A DNA stretch of 64,000 nt from an uncultured Muribaculaceae bacterium (GTDB lineage: Bacteria; Bacteroidota; Bacteroidia; Bacteroidales; Muribaculaceae): NCBI GenBank assembly GCA_910589055.1, contig CAJURN010000002.1:198444-262443 (forward strand), in the 5' to 3' direction. Under the pieces are notes generated by a model. That model had not been told where the DNA came from. It saw only the letters and a program-made list of their open reading frames with translations, and did not search any database. The translations under genes and the position numbers were made by a program. This document shows, one piece after another, positions 24,978-33,967 of this stretch; positions within the stretch are counted from its first letter, which is position 1, and each line of letters starts with the position of its first letter.

Positions 24978-25670
24978 ATGAGAAAATTATTTTTAGCTAT
25001 TGCTGTGGCTGCGGCTTCTTTTATGCCGTCGCTTGCTCAGGATGTGTTTGACGCCGGTAGCGACAACCGACCTTATCTCGGACTGCGTGTGGGGTTTGAA
25101 TCTCCGGTGCCATGTTCTACAAAATATTCAGTTGGGAGCACTACTTTAAGTCAGAAGAATTTCAAGTCCGGTGCAGGTTTTGACCTCGGGGCTGTCTATA
25201 ATATTCCTCTGTGGAAAAATCTGTATTTCGAACCCGGAGTGTCTATTTTCTACAATGCAATGGGTGTTAATAAAGACGCTCTTGATAATGTAGTAGACAT
25301 CCAAGGTCTTGATATAAAGGCGTCGGTGCGTACATTCGGTTTCCGTATACCTTTTGTTGTGGGCTACCGCTTCGACCTTTCGGCTTGCAGTCTTTATGCT
25401 TATACCGGTCCTGAACTTGAAGTTGGTCTTGTTGGGCGGATGCATGCCACGGCAAAGTATCAGGGGATGAAAGAGTCGGACTCAGAAAGCATATATGGCG
25501 ACGGTTACCGCCGCTTCGATATCGGCTGGAAGTTGGGTGTCGGTTTGAGTGTCGACAAATATTATGTAGGACTTAGCGGAAATCTCGGTATGATAAACCG
25601 TCTGTCGGACAGCAACGGTGTTTCCTACCGTCAGAACCTGTTTCAGCTCAGTCTGGGATATAACTTCTGA
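24978..25670 (+). CDS. Outer-membrane beta-barrel protein (PorT-like fold), paralog 1
   Basis: A 230-residue exported protein with a signal peptide (about 1-20, 'FMPSLAQ') followed by an eight-strand-type barrel. It starts with 'NRPYLGLRVGFESPVPC' and ends in 'LFQLSLGYNF', the aromatic C-terminal strand typical of outer-membrane proteins. It belongs with the outer-membrane beta-barrel group of Bacteroidetes (OMP_b-brl_2). It is a clear paralog of the gene at 39674-40366, sharing 'DAG..NRPYLGLR', 'GAVYNIPLWKNLYFEPG' and 'YYVGLSGNLGM'. Substrate unknown. It is expressed from the repeated promoter element and ends at a very strong terminator. Confidence 0.88.
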   Translation: MRKLFLAIAVAAASFMPSLAQDVFDAGSDNRPYLGLRVGFESPVPCSTKYSVGSTTLSQKNFKSGAGFDLGAVYNIPLWKNLYFEPGVSIFYNAMGVNKDALDNVVDIQGLDIKASVRTFGFRIPFVVGYRFDLSACSLYAYTGPELEVGLVGRMHATAKYQGMKESDSESIYGDGYRRFDIGWKLGVGLSVDKYYVGLSGNLGMINRLSDSNGVSYRQNLFQLSLGYNF

Positions 25671-25700
25671 TATAAACTCTTTTTGACAGATAATGTTATT

Positions 25701-25742
25701 ACTGACAGACGGACAAAATGGCAGTCCGTCTGTCAGTTTTTC
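25701..25742 (+). terminator. Strong intrinsic terminator
   Basis: A perfect 14-bp stem (ACTGACAGACGGAC/GTCCGTCTGTCAGT) with a 9-base loop, followed by a T run, ends the barrel gene before groES. Confidence 0.92.
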
Positions 25743-25810
25743 GTTTTGGAACGAAGTTTGCATATCATTATACCAAAAAGAAACATTAACACTAAAAAAT
25801 ATACGAACTT

Positions 25811-26083
25811 ATGAAACTCAAACCATTGGCAGACCGTGTGATTATCCTTCCCACCGAGGCTGAAGGTGTTGCAATGTCCGGAATTATCATTCCCGACTCC
25901 GCAAAGGAAAAACCTCTCAAAGGTAAAGTACTTGCCGTTGGCAACGGAACCAAAGACGAAGAGATGGTGCTCAAGGAAGGCGACGAAGTACTCTACGGAA
26001 AATATGCAGGTACTGAAATTGAATTCGACGGCGAAACCGTACTCATCATGCGCCAGAACGAGGTGCTTGCAGTTATTGCCTAA
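25811..26083 (+). CDS. groES: Co-chaperonin GroES
   Basis: A 90-residue co-chaperonin that caps the GroEL cavity during protein folding. The N-terminus 'MKLKPLADRVIILPTEAE', the mobile loop 'GVAMSGIIIPDSAKEKP' and the roof segment 'EGDEVLYGKYAGTEIEFDGETVLIMRQNEVLAVI' are intact. Length is normal. It is 23 bases ahead of groEL. I see no CIRCE operator (TTAGCACTC-N9-GAGTGCTAA) in the 70 bases upstream. Confidence 0.98.
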   Translation: MKLKPLADRVIILPTEAEGVAMSGIIIPDSAKEKPLKGKVLAVGNGTKDEEMVLKEGDEVLYGKYAGTEIEFDGETVLIMRQNEVLAVIA

Positions 26084-26106
26084 ACACATTATAAAACCCA
26101 AACAAT

Positions 26107-27741
26107 ATGGCTAAAGAAATTAAATTCAATATATCGGCTCGCGAAGAGCTTAAAAAAGGCGTTGACGCTCTCGCCGACGCAGTGAAGGTGACTCTCGGCC
26201 CCAAGGGTCGCAATGTGATTATCAGCAAGCAGTTCGGTGCTCCGCATATCACCAAGGACGGTGTGAGCGTGGCTCGTGAAATCGAACTCGAAGACCCCTT
26301 CCAGAACATGGGCGCTCAGCTCGTGAAGGAAGTTGCATCCAAGACCGGCGATGATGCAGGTGACGGCACAACCACCGCAACTGTCCTGGCTCAGTCAATC
26401 GTGGCTGTCGGCCTCAAGAATGTGACCGCCGGAGCCAACCCCATGGATCTCAAGCGCGGTATCGACAAGGCTGTGGCCGAAGTTGTTGCCGGAATCAAGG
26501 AAATGAGTCAGGAAGTGGGCGACGACTATAAGAAAATCGAGGATGTTGCCCGCATTTCGGCCAACAACGACGAGACTATCGGCCGCCTTATCGCTGAAGC
26601 GATGAAAACAGCCAAGACCGACGGCGTAATCACCGTTGACGAAGCCAAGGGTACCGAAACCACAATCGAGATTATCGAAGGTATGCAGTTCGACCGCGGC
26701 TACATTTCGCCCTATTTCGTCACCGATACCGAAAAGATGGAATGTGTGATGGAAAGCCCGCTCATCCTCATCTACGACAAGAAAATCTCCAACCTCAAGG
26801 ATATTCTCCCCATCCTCGAACAGACAGCACAGAGCGGTCGTCCGCTGCTCATCGTTGCTGAAGACGTGGATCAGGACGCACTCGCAGCGCTGGTTGTCAA
26901 CCGTCTCCGCGGTTCGCTCAAGGTATGTGCTGTCAAGGCTCCCGGATTCGGTGACCGCCGCAAGGAAATGCTCGAGGACATCGCAATCCTCACCGGTGGC
27001 AATGTAATTTCCGCCGACAAGGGCATGCAGCTCACAACTGCGACAATGCAGGATCTCGGCACAGCAAACCGCGTGACCGTCAACAAGGACAATACCACCA
27101 TCATCAACCGCGACGGCGACAAGGAGAAAATCCAGTCGCGCATGAATCAGATCAAGGCTCAGATCGCGTCCACAACAAGCGATTACGACCGCGAGAAACT
27201 TCAGGAACGTCTCGCCAAGCTCGCAGGCGGTGTTGCCGTGCTCCACATCGGCGCCCCCAGTGAGGTTGAGATGAAGGAGAAGAAAGACCGCGTTGACGAT
27301 GCTCTCAGCGCCACCCGCGCTGCTATTGCCGAAGGTATCGTTCCCGGTGGAGGTGTAGCATATATCCGCTGTCTCGAGCGTCTCGAAGGCCTAAAGGGTA
27401 CCAACGACGACGAGCAGACCGGTATCGACATCGTTCGTCGTGCAATCGAGGAACCTCTTCGTCAGATTGCAGCCAACGCAGGTGTTGAAGGAGCAGTTGT
27501 TGTTCAGAAGGTAAGCGAAGGCAAGGGCGATTTCGGCTACAATGCCCGCACAGATACTTACGAGAACCTTCTCGCAGCAGGCGTTATCGACCCGGCCAAG
27601 GTTACCCGTGTAGCTCTTGAAAATGCAGCTTCAATCGCAGGCATGTTCCTCACCACCGAATGTGTCATCGCCGATAAGAAGGAAGACAATCCCGCTCCGA
27701 TGCCCGCAGGCGGCATGGGAGGAATGGGCGGAATGATGTAA
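26107..27741 (+). CDS. groEL: Chaperonin GroEL
   Basis: A 544-residue chaperonin subunit that forms the double-ring folding chamber. The N-terminal ATP-binding region 'KVTLGPKGRNVIISKQFGAPHITKDGVSVA', the 'DGTTTATVLAQSIV' loop (catalytic Asp), 'GANPMDLKRGIDKA' and the C-terminal 'GMGGMGGMM' tail are all present. A hairpin follows at 27779-27821. Codon use is the strongly C/G-ending type expected of a highly expressed gene. Confidence 0.99.
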   Translation: MAKEIKFNISAREELKKGVDALADAVKVTLGPKGRNVIISKQFGAPHITKDGVSVAREIELEDPFQNMGAQLVKEVASKTGDDAGDGTTTATVLAQSIVAVGLKNVTAGANPMDLKRGIDKAVAEVVAGIKEMSQEVGDDYKKIEDVARISANNDETIGRLIAEAMKTAKTDGVITVDEAKGTETTIEIIEGMQFDRGYISPYFVTDTEKMECVMESPLILIYDKKISNLKDILPILEQTAQSGRPLLIVAEDVDQDALAALVVNRLRGSLKVCAVKAPGFGDRRKEMLEDIAILTGGNVISADKGMQLTTATMQDLGTANRVTVNKDNTTIINRDGDKEKIQSRMNQIKAQIASTTSDYDREKLQERLAKLAGGVAVLHIGAPSEVEMKEKKDRVDDALSATRAAIAEGIVPGGGVAYIRCLERLEGLKGTNDDEQTGIDIVRRAIEEPLRQIAANAGVEGAVVVQKVSEGKGDFGYNARTDTYENLLAAGVIDPAKVTRVALENAASIAGMFLTTECVIADKKEDNPAPMPAGGMGGMGGMM

Positions 27742-27778
27742 TTTCCGGCTCAAAAGAAATAACATACCTCTAAAAGTT

Positions 27779-27821
27779 AAGGAGGCAAGATTACGGCACA
27801 CACCGTATTTCTTGCCTCCTT
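27779..27821 (+). terminator. Terminator hairpin after groEL
   Basis: A 12-bp perfect stem (AAGGAGGCAAGA/TCTTGCCTCCTT) followed by TGATTATT. It lies between groEL and the convergent higA. Confidence 0.75.
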
Positions 27822-27850
27822 GATTATTATGTTGTCTCAGCCGTAACGGG

Positions 27851-28216
27851 TCAGATTCCAAGAACAATAGCAGGATTGATGTTCAGTTTCCGGCTGATTT
27901 CACGACCGATTTTCATTGTCGGTTCACTCTTACCATTCAAATAATCACAAATACGGGATGGACTTACCCCAATAAGTTTGGCAAGAGCGGCTTGTGTCAG
28001 TCCCATTTCATACATTCTGAGTTTTATGACATCGACGAGTGACGGCTCGCCAATGGCATAATGAACTTCTTCGTAGTCGGCAACCAAATTGCCGAGCAGT
28101 TCAAGCTCAATCATTTCAGGAGAGTCAGAAGGGGTGTCTTCAGGGAGAGACAACATCAATTCCTCAACTCTTTTTAGAGCACCTTTATACTGTATGTCAT
28201 TCTCAATCTTTACCAT
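27851..28216 (-). CDS. higA: HigA-type antitoxin (HTH)
   Basis: A 121-residue antitoxin. The N-terminal part is HigA-like ('YKGALKRVEELMLSLPEDTP') and the C-terminal part is an XRE/Cro helix-turn-helix ('LTQAALAKLIGVSPSRICDYLNGKSEPT'), the usual arrangement for HigA antitoxins partnered with HigB. It neutralises the toxin and represses its own operon. It starts three bases after the toxin gene's stop, in the toxin-first order typical of higBA. Confidence 0.92.
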   Translation of the reverse strand: MVKIENDIQYKGALKRVEELMLSLPEDTPSDSPEMIELELLGNLVADYEEVHYAIGEPSLVDVIKLRMYEMGLTQAALAKLIGVSPSRICDYLNGKSEPTMKIGREISRKLNINPAIVLGI

Positions 28217-28219
28217 GTT

Positions 28220-28516
28220 TCAAATGTTTTCGATGTCCTTAATTCTATCGTATTCAGCATGTGTACCAATAAAACGTATGAGAACGAATTTCGGTGTGAA
28301 CTTAACGACTGCAACCAGACGGAAATCGTTACCTTTTATGTTGAAAACATAATGCTGGTTCCCAACATAATCCACTGAATTGAATGTCTGCTTCATGTCT
28401 GCAAGAGAGTTCCAATTGGCTTCCCTGACTTTGACCGACCATTCTTGAAGTGCCACTTTCGATGTTGGATGGGCTTCGTAATATTCTTTTATTGTACGTG
28501 CTGAAATAATTCTCAT
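28220..28516 (-). CDS. higB: HigB-type mRNA interferase toxin
   Basis: A 98-residue toxin of the HigB family (PF09907-type), with 'ALQEWSVKVREANWNSLADMKQTF', 'VDYVGNQHYVFNIKGNDFRLVAVVKFTPKFVLIRFIGTHAEYDRI'. HigB toxins cut mRNA on the ribosome and are held in check by HigA. It is the first gene of the pair and has its own promoter at 28543-28573. Length is as expected and no key segment seems missing. Confidence 0.93.
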   Translation of the reverse strand: MRIISARTIKEYYEAHPTSKVALQEWSVKVREANWNSLADMKQTFNSVDYVGNQHYVFNIKGNDFRLVAVVKFTPKFVLIRFIGTHAEYDRIKDIENI

Positions 28517-28542
28517 ATATTTTGAGAAATCTGATTGTGTTG

Positions 28543-28573
28543 CAAAAATAGGAATTAAATTTTGAATTTCAAA
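28543..28573 (-). promoter_or_regulatory. Promoter of higBA
   Basis: On the minus strand TTTG, 19 bases and TATTTTTG match the Bacteroidetes promoter exactly, 27 bases ahead of higB. Confidence 0.8.
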
Positions 28574-28613
28574 ATTAAGCTATGGTAGTTTTTTTTCTTG
28601 GGCAGGTATGAAA

Positions 28614-28659
28614 CATCCCCCGGGCGGTAGCAGCGTGTGGCTGCGGCGTCCGGGGGATG
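28614..28659 (-). terminator. Hairpin after the T9SS operon
   Basis: Inverted 10-bp arms (CATCCCCCGG/CCGGGGGATG) around a GC-rich loop lie 22 bases past the gldN stop. It is followed by only TTTC on the minus strand, so termination may be partial. Confidence 0.65.
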
Positions 28660-28680
28660 AAGTGTATTTAGTAAAAAGGA

Positions 28681-29829
28681 TTATTTGCGGCGGCGCACCG
28701 AACGGGTGGCGTTGGAAGCCTTAGACGATTTTACTTCCTTGACTTTCGGCGTCTTTGACTTTTTGGCGGAGCGCTTTGTGGAGCGGGCCTTGTTGTTTTC
28801 TTTCTTTTCAACCACGGGAGCGGCTGCGGCAGCGGCATCGCCTTCTTCCGTGCTTGCGGCGGCTTCGGCCGGTTTGCCTGCCTCGGCAGCCTCACGGGCT
28901 TCACGGGCGGCTATGACTTCCTCGCGCGAAGGTACCCAAAGTTTTTTCTCGAAGGTGTCGAGACGGTTCTGTATGCTGTCCTGAGCGCGTTTGAGATCGT
29001 CAGGGTCGCCATACATCTGCACCATTGAGCGGTTCTTGAGGTTGCGCGTTTTGTAGATTTCTCCGTCGTACATATTGAGGGTGAAGAAATCATCGTAGGT
29101 GCATGTGGGCAGGTTGTTGTCGTCGTCCACGAAAATTGTCTGTGCGGCGAGGAAGGGACGGATGTCGGAGAATTTAATCCAGAACATCGGATATTTGAGA
29201 GCTTCTCCCCCGAAGTCGCCTGAGCGGTGCAGCACGGGGCAGATAGCTTCCACCACAGGACGAAGGCGGTTGTGGCGCGTGTCAAATTCCCAACGCTCTA
29301 CAACGTAGTAGGACAGTACCTCATTTGTGGGTACATCGTTTTCGTCGATGTCAAAGCGGGGATTCTTTTCCGTGGAGCCTTTGGCATCGGTGTAGGGGAT
29401 GTGGAAGCGGTCGAGGACATCGCGGGTCTTGATGCGGTACTTGTCGGTGAAGACTTCGCGACCGTCAAGATATTCGTAGGCCGGAACACGGTTCTCGGCA
29501 AGAAGTTTCAGGATGATGCGGAATAGGTTTTCCTGACCGTCGACCGGTTCCTCGGGAAAATACAGAGGTGCGTTCTGATCCTTGTCGAGGTCGATGGAGC
29601 GGTAAATCACGCGCATCCACTGGCGGTCGGCGTCGCTGATGGAAGAGTTGTCGTCGCTGTAAAATGCTTTCATGCGGTCGGTCACGACAGTTCCGTCCTG
29701 CTGTTTGGCAGCATTGCGGGAAGCGGCGTCACGCTTGCGCACCACACCCGTACCTTCTGTCTGGGCGAAGACTCCGGTGCAGACCGATAACATGGCGGCG
29801 GCGAAGGCCAGTCTTATATATGCTTTCAT
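28681..29829 (-). CDS. gldN: T9SS ring protein GldN/PorN
   Basis: A 382-residue exported protein with a signal peptide (about 1-22, 'LSVCTGVFAQ') and the GldN domain at about 50-295 ('DDNSSISDADRQWMRVIYRSIDLDK', 'WEFDTRHNRLRPVVEAICPVL', 'FPMFWIKF' type segments). With the lipoprotein GldK it forms the periplasmic ring of the type IX secretion system. The C-terminal 85 residues are unusual: an Ala/Glu-rich stretch followed by a Lys/Ser/Arg-rich tail ending in 'RSVRRRK'. It is the last gene of the porT-porP-gldKLMN operon. Confidence 0.93.
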   Translation of the reverse strand: MKAYIRLAFAAAMLSVCTGVFAQTEGTGVVRKRDAASRNAAKQQDGTVVTDRMKAFYSDDNSSISDADRQWMRVIYRSIDLDKDQNAPLYFPEEPVDGQENLFRIILKLLAENRVPAYEYLDGREVFTDKYRIKTRDVLDRFHIPYTDAKGSTEKNPRFDIDENDVPTNEVLSYYVVERWEFDTRHNRLRPVVEAICPVLHRSGDFGGEALKYPMFWIKFSDIRPFLAAQTIFVDDDNNLPTCTYDDFFTLNMYDGEIYKTRNLKNRSMVQMYGDPDDLKRAQDSIQNRLDTFEKKLWVPSREEVIAAREAREAAEAGKPAEAAASTEEGDAAAAAAPVVEKKENNKARSTKRSAKKSKTPKVKEVKSSKASNATRSVRRRK

Positions 29830-29857
29830 CTCTTTGGAGTATGTTTGGGATATTCGT

Positions 29858-31423
29858 TTAATTTACAATAACTTCCATTGGCGACAGGTCGCGGTTGATT
29901 CCGTCGGGACCCACGGCGCGGATGCGTGAAATGTAGAAGCGTTTTCCGCGCGACAGGCGCTGGAACTGCTGTTTCTGACGTGCTGAGAATGCCGCTCCGT
30001 CGCTCACTTCGGGCATCGCATTGCCTGATGAATCAAAGAACACAGTCTCGAATCCGAGCACCTTGAAGGGGGTATCGAGCAGGCCGTCGTCGATGGCAGC
30101 CTCAAGTCCGGGCGACTGTAGAAGCAGTGACTTCGCGAACGGTTTGCCGCCACGGTAGTGGTCGGTGTGGCCGTTGGCATCCTTGAAGGCGATGAACGGG
30201 GTAGGGTCGGGCAGCTTGCGCACGCGGAATGTCGTGGAAGCCATCTGCACGTTGTTGCCGTCCATGTTGGCCGTCACGGTGATTACCGCGTCCTGGCCTA
30301 CCGTCGCGGGCTTGGCAACCCAAGCGTCGCCGTTACGGGTAAGGGTTCCGTTTGTCATCGAGGCCGATATGTCACCCATGGGTACACCGGGAACGGAAAT
30401 GCTCACGGGGTTCTCGATACCGGCATAGAGCACGTTCATCATCGTGGCCGATACAGTTGCCATAGGTTCGATTACGGTGTAGGACGAAGCGAAATTGTGG
30501 CGGGTTGAAGTACCGTCGCCGTGAGGCACCTCGAGCCATCCGTCGTAGGTAAACGTTCCGGTCTGACCGGTGTTCACTTCATAGAGTCCCGAGTTGCCGG
30601 GAAGTTTCTTGCCGCCGATGAATACTTCGGGACGCTGAGTGGTGTCGACAGCGGCAAGGACAATGTTGGCCGAGTATTTTCCTCCGCGCATCACAAGGCG
30701 CGACTGGGGCATAACGTAGGCATTAAGCTCGTTGACACGCAGGTCGCCCGCATCCACCTGCGAAAGAAGCGAGGCTATGGCCTCACCCTCGGCATAGAGG
30801 ATGTCGTTCTGGAGCTTGGCAAGCAGAGTCACCGCAGCCACCACCGGCTGTTGGTCGAATTTCGATTCTTCCCATGAGCGGGCAACGAGAGTACCGCGCT
30901 GCACGGTGGCGTCGGTGCCGAGTGCCTGGGCTATTGATTTGCTGCGTATTGTGTCCGGGATGAGTGCTGTCACATATTCCCTGTATCCGTCGATTTTCTC
31001 GCGCAGGCGTGTTCCGAGGGGATTGCGCGGATTGAGCATCACCACGGCAGCGGCCTCAAGGTCGTCGCGGTTGAGGATTTCTTCGGGATTTCCGTCTTTG
31101 CCGTCGGCCTTGCGCACGATTTCGAGCTTGAGAGAGTCCACAAGTTCATAAAGGTCGGCAGTGCGTTGGCGCACCTCGGAAGCCTTGTCAAGCCACGCAA
31201 GAGCCTTGTCGGGATTCTGACTTGCCAGTGCGGCGAGCTGGGAGTATGTGGCTTCGTTTCGCATATCGACGGTTGCGTTGGAGCGGTTGAGGCCATCGTG
31301 GACCTGCGTGAAACCGTCCAGAACGTCGCTCGAGACATTCAGGGCAAGCATGGCCGTCAGGACGATATACATAAGGTTTATCATCTTCTGACGCGGTGTG
31401 AGCCTGTTTGAATTTGAAGCCAT
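29858..31423 (-). CDS. gldM: T9SS motor subunit GldM/PorM
   Basis: A 521-residue inner-membrane protein with one N-terminal transmembrane helix (about 15-35, 'MINLMYIVLTAMLALNVS') and a long periplasmic rod of four domains ending in 'RDLSPMEVIVN'. The N-terminal 'RQKMINLMYIVLTAMLALNVSSDVLDGF' is a hallmark. GldM couples the proton-driven motor (with GldL) to the GldK/GldN ring and the translocon. It begins 46 bases after gldL. Length matches the family. Confidence 0.96.
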   Translation of the reverse strand: MASNSNRLTPRQKMINLMYIVLTAMLALNVSSDVLDGFTQVHDGLNRSNATVDMRNEATYSQLAALASQNPDKALAWLDKASEVRQRTADLYELVDSLKLEIVRKADGKDGNPEEILNRDDLEAAAVVMLNPRNPLGTRLREKIDGYREYVTALIPDTIRSKSIAQALGTDATVQRGTLVARSWEESKFDQQPVVAAVTLLAKLQNDILYAEGEAIASLLSQVDAGDLRVNELNAYVMPQSRLVMRGGKYSANIVLAAVDTTQRPEVFIGGKKLPGNSGLYEVNTGQTGTFTYDGWLEVPHGDGTSTRHNFASSYTVIEPMATVSATMMNVLYAGIENPVSISVPGVPMGDISASMTNGTLTRNGDAWVAKPATVGQDAVITVTANMDGNNVQMASTTFRVRKLPDPTPFIAFKDANGHTDHYRGGKPFAKSLLLQSPGLEAAIDDGLLDTPFKVLGFETVFFDSSGNAMPEVSDGAAFSARQKQQFQRLSRGKRFYISRIRAVGPDGINRDLSPMEVIVN

Positions 31424-31468
31424 TGATCAGTGTTTAGATATGGATATAAAGTGGGAACGGGATTGTTC

Positions 31469-32443
31469 TTAGAGTTTTACCTCCGGCATTACGGGATTCG
31501 ATACGTGTACGGAAGTTCCGTTGAGGTCGGGAGGAGTCATTCCGGGGCGGTACATGTTCACGGTCATGGCCGTAATCATTTTCTCGTACACCGAATTGAG
31601 CTGCTGCATGTAGCGCGCCATCTTCTCGGTTTCCTCGCAGTAGCGCGCGCTTTGTGCCGCACTCTTCTCGTACATGTCGCGGATGTCCTTGATGCCGCGG
31701 TTGACGCGGTCGATGGAGTCGATCTGCGACGATACGCTGCGGAGCTGGATGTCGTAGATGGTGTTGAGGCCACCGATGTTCTTGTCGAGAGCCTGCATCT
31801 GTTCCACATATCCCTGGGAGCTGCGGGTGATAGCCTCGGAGTTTTCGGTTATGGCCTTATAGCTTGTGAGGAGCGTGTCGCTCACCTGATTTAATGCGGC
31901 TGTGGTGGCGTGGAGACGCTGCATTTCGGCGGCGATTCCGGCCATCTGGTCGAGATACTGCTGGGTGGCGGAAGTGAGCTCGGCCATGCGTGAGAGCTGG
32001 TCGGCCGCGGCGCTCATCTTGGCAATGCTTTCCGAGAGCGAACGTGTGTCTTCGGGCGACAGTTCCACTCCGGCGGGTATGCCTGCGGCATTGCGGGCTT
32101 CGGCTGCGCTGACGCCCGTACCGTTTATAACCACTCTGCCTGCGCCGTTGAATTCGGGGCGTTCTTCTGAGTCGTGGCTGTCAAGCACGGGAAATACTTC
32201 TTCCCAATGATATTCTTTCGGAGGACGGTCAAAAGCCGTGAGGACGAACATGAGTACTTCCGTTCCCATACCGATTGACAACAGGGCGTTGCCACCGGGC
32301 AGGTGCAGAATCTTGAACAGGGCACCCCAGATTACGATGGCGGCGCCGATACTGTATGCGAAGTTGAAGAAGCGCTGGCCTTTCTCGCTGCTGATGAAGG
32401 CACCGATGCCGCGTTTATATTGTTGTACTTTTCCCATTTTCAA
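31469..32443 (-). CDS. gldL: T9SS motor subunit GldL/PorL
   Basis: A 324-residue inner-membrane protein with two N-terminal transmembrane helices (about 28-48 and 55-75). The second carries the conserved Glu in 'GMGTEVLMFVLTAFD' that is needed for proton flow in known GldL. The rest is a long cytoplasmic coiled coil (about 130-300) rich in Gln, Ser and Met. GldL and GldM together form the rotary motor that powers type IX secretion. It follows gldK by 27 bases. Confidence 0.95.
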   Translation of the reverse strand: MKMGKVQQYKRGIGAFISSEKGQRFFNFAYSIGAAIVIWGALFKILHLPGGNALLSIGMGTEVLMFVLTAFDRPPKEYHWEEVFPVLDSHDSEERPEFNGAGRVVINGTGVSAAEARNAAGIPAGVELSPEDTRSLSESIAKMSAAADQLSRMAELTSATQQYLDQMAGIAAEMQRLHATTAALNQVSDTLLTSYKAITENSEAITRSSQGYVEQMQALDKNIGGLNTIYDIQLRSVSSQIDSIDRVNRGIKDIRDMYEKSAAQSARYCEETEKMARYMQQLNSVYEKMITAMTVNMYRPGMTPPDLNGTSVHVSNPVMPEVKL

Positions 32444-32470
32444 ATATTATCGAAGGGTGGTGTGCTTTTC

Positions 32471-33916
32471 TTATTTCTTGTTTTGTTTCTGTCCCTTGGC
32501 GAAACCGATCTGAGTGCGTACACAGCGGAATCCGATGTAAGAGCGCTGCTCGTTCTGATACTCCCACATGCGGAGGTCGGAACGGATGTTGTGGGCCACG
32601 TCTTTCCATGAGCCGCCACGCACAATCTTGCGCTTCATCTTGTAGGGGTCTTCCTTGGCCGCGTCGTAGCGGTATTCGGGATTGAGGTCGCTTGTGAGGC
32701 GTCCCACGCTTTCGGTAAAGGCTGTCGAGGTCCATTCGCTCACGTTACCGGCCATGTCGTACAAGCCGAAATCGTTCGGGGCATATGTGCCCACACGTGA
32801 GGTAATCAGGTGGCCGTCCTTGACGTAGTTTCCTTCGTTTGGCTTGAAGTTGGCATAGAAGCATCCGCGGTCGTCGCTCATTGTGAGGTCGCCCTCCCAG
32901 GGATACATGTTGTCGTCGACACCGGCGCGGGCGGCATATTCCCATTCAGCCTCGGTGGGGAGTCGGTACGGCTCTACGTACACGCCTTCCTTGCCGAGCG
33001 AGCGGCGGAGATAGTCGGTGCGCCAGTTGGCGAAGGCATTGGCCTGCTCCCAGCTTACTCCTACAACGGGATACTCGCTGTATCCGCCGTGGGCGAAGTA
33101 CATGCGCACATACGGTTCGTTGTAAGCGTTTTCGAAGTCGTTGACCCATGCGGTGGTGTCGGGATACACGTTCACGATGTAGGTGTTCAGGAAATCGTAC
33201 GGGCCGGTGAGGGCACGGGATATTGTCTGGCGCACGATTTCGCCCTCATCGTTGATGTAGGCTGTATCTTTGGAAATCATGGGTGTCGCAGGGTTGTCGC
33301 GACGGTCGGTATTGTAGTCGCGGCGGTTTGCGTCCACACGGTTGCGGCGCTTGGCGGCCTCGGTGTGGTTGTAGATTTCGTAGCGGTAGTTGAGCTGGTC
33401 GGAGTCGAGTTCGCGCACACCGGTGATGGGGTTGGTGCGGTACACGCTTTCGATAGCGCGGAGTTCATCCTCGTTGGGGTTTCGCCAGGGAATTGCCTTG
33501 TTCCAGTTGAGGTGAGGCGTAACGGGGTTGCCCTCGCGGTCTTCCTCAATCTTGAAGTCCTCGTTGCCGCCGTATGCAGGGTCGGCGAGGCGTTCGCGGA
33601 TGATGGAGTCGCGCACCCACAGCACGAACTGCTTGTACTTGCTGTTGGTTATTTCGGTTTCGTCCATCCAGAATCCGTCCACTGAAATTCCGCGGGCATT
33701 GGCTTTCAGATTCCATAGCGAATCGTCCTTCTGTACGCCTACTTTCATGGACCCGCGGTCCACGAGCACCATTCCGTAGGGAGTGGGTTCGGCCCAGAAA
33801 GTGCCACCGACACCGGTGACTTCGCCACCTGCTGAGGAGCGGCTTCCTCCGGCGGCACACGACCCGAGGGCTGCTGCCACAACGCAGGAAAAAAGTATGT
33901 TGTTCAGGTTTTTCAT
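32471..33916 (-). CDS. gldK: T9SS lipoprotein GldK/PorK
   Basis: A 481-residue lipoprotein (lipobox 'ALGSCAAG', Cys near residue 19) with an FGE-sulfatase-like domain. Supporting segments are 'GMVLVDRGSMKVG', 'SVDGFWMDETEITNSKYKQFVLWVRDS', 'PVVGVSWEQANAFANWRTDYL', 'YRLPTEAEWEYAARAG' and 'IVRGGSWKDVAHNIRSDLR'. GldK sits under the outer membrane and forms rings with GldN. It follows porP by 51 bases, in the order known from the porPKLMN operon of Porphyromonas gingivalis. Confidence 0.96.
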   Translation of the reverse strand: MKNLNNILFSCVVAAALGSCAAGGSRSSAGGEVTGVGGTFWAEPTPYGMVLVDRGSMKVGVQKDDSLWNLKANARGISVDGFWMDETEITNSKYKQFVLWVRDSIIRERLADPAYGGNEDFKIEEDREGNPVTPHLNWNKAIPWRNPNEDELRAIESVYRTNPITGVRELDSDQLNYRYEIYNHTEAAKRRNRVDANRRDYNTDRRDNPATPMISKDTAYINDEGEIVRQTISRALTGPYDFLNTYIVNVYPDTTAWVNDFENAYNEPYVRMYFAHGGYSEYPVVGVSWEQANAFANWRTDYLRRSLGKEGVYVEPYRLPTEAEWEYAARAGVDDNMYPWEGDLTMSDDRGCFYANFKPNEGNYVKDGHLITSRVGTYAPNDFGLYDMAGNVSEWTSTAFTESVGRLTSDLNPEYRYDAAKEDPYKMKRKIVRGGSWKDVAHNIRSDLRMWEYQNEQRSYIGFRCVRTQIGFAKGQKQNKK

Positions 33917-33967
33917 CTTGTCAATATATGATACCGGACAGTTTTTGTTGCAAATCGTTTATGTCAA

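Noticed and set aside
25740..25811. CIRCE heat-shock operator ahead of groES
   Set aside because: No TTAGCACTC-type inverted repeat is present; control must differ.
26395..27246. 283-residue frame opposite groEL
   Set aside because: groEL is certain and highly biased in codon use, which leaves a long antisense frame without stops.
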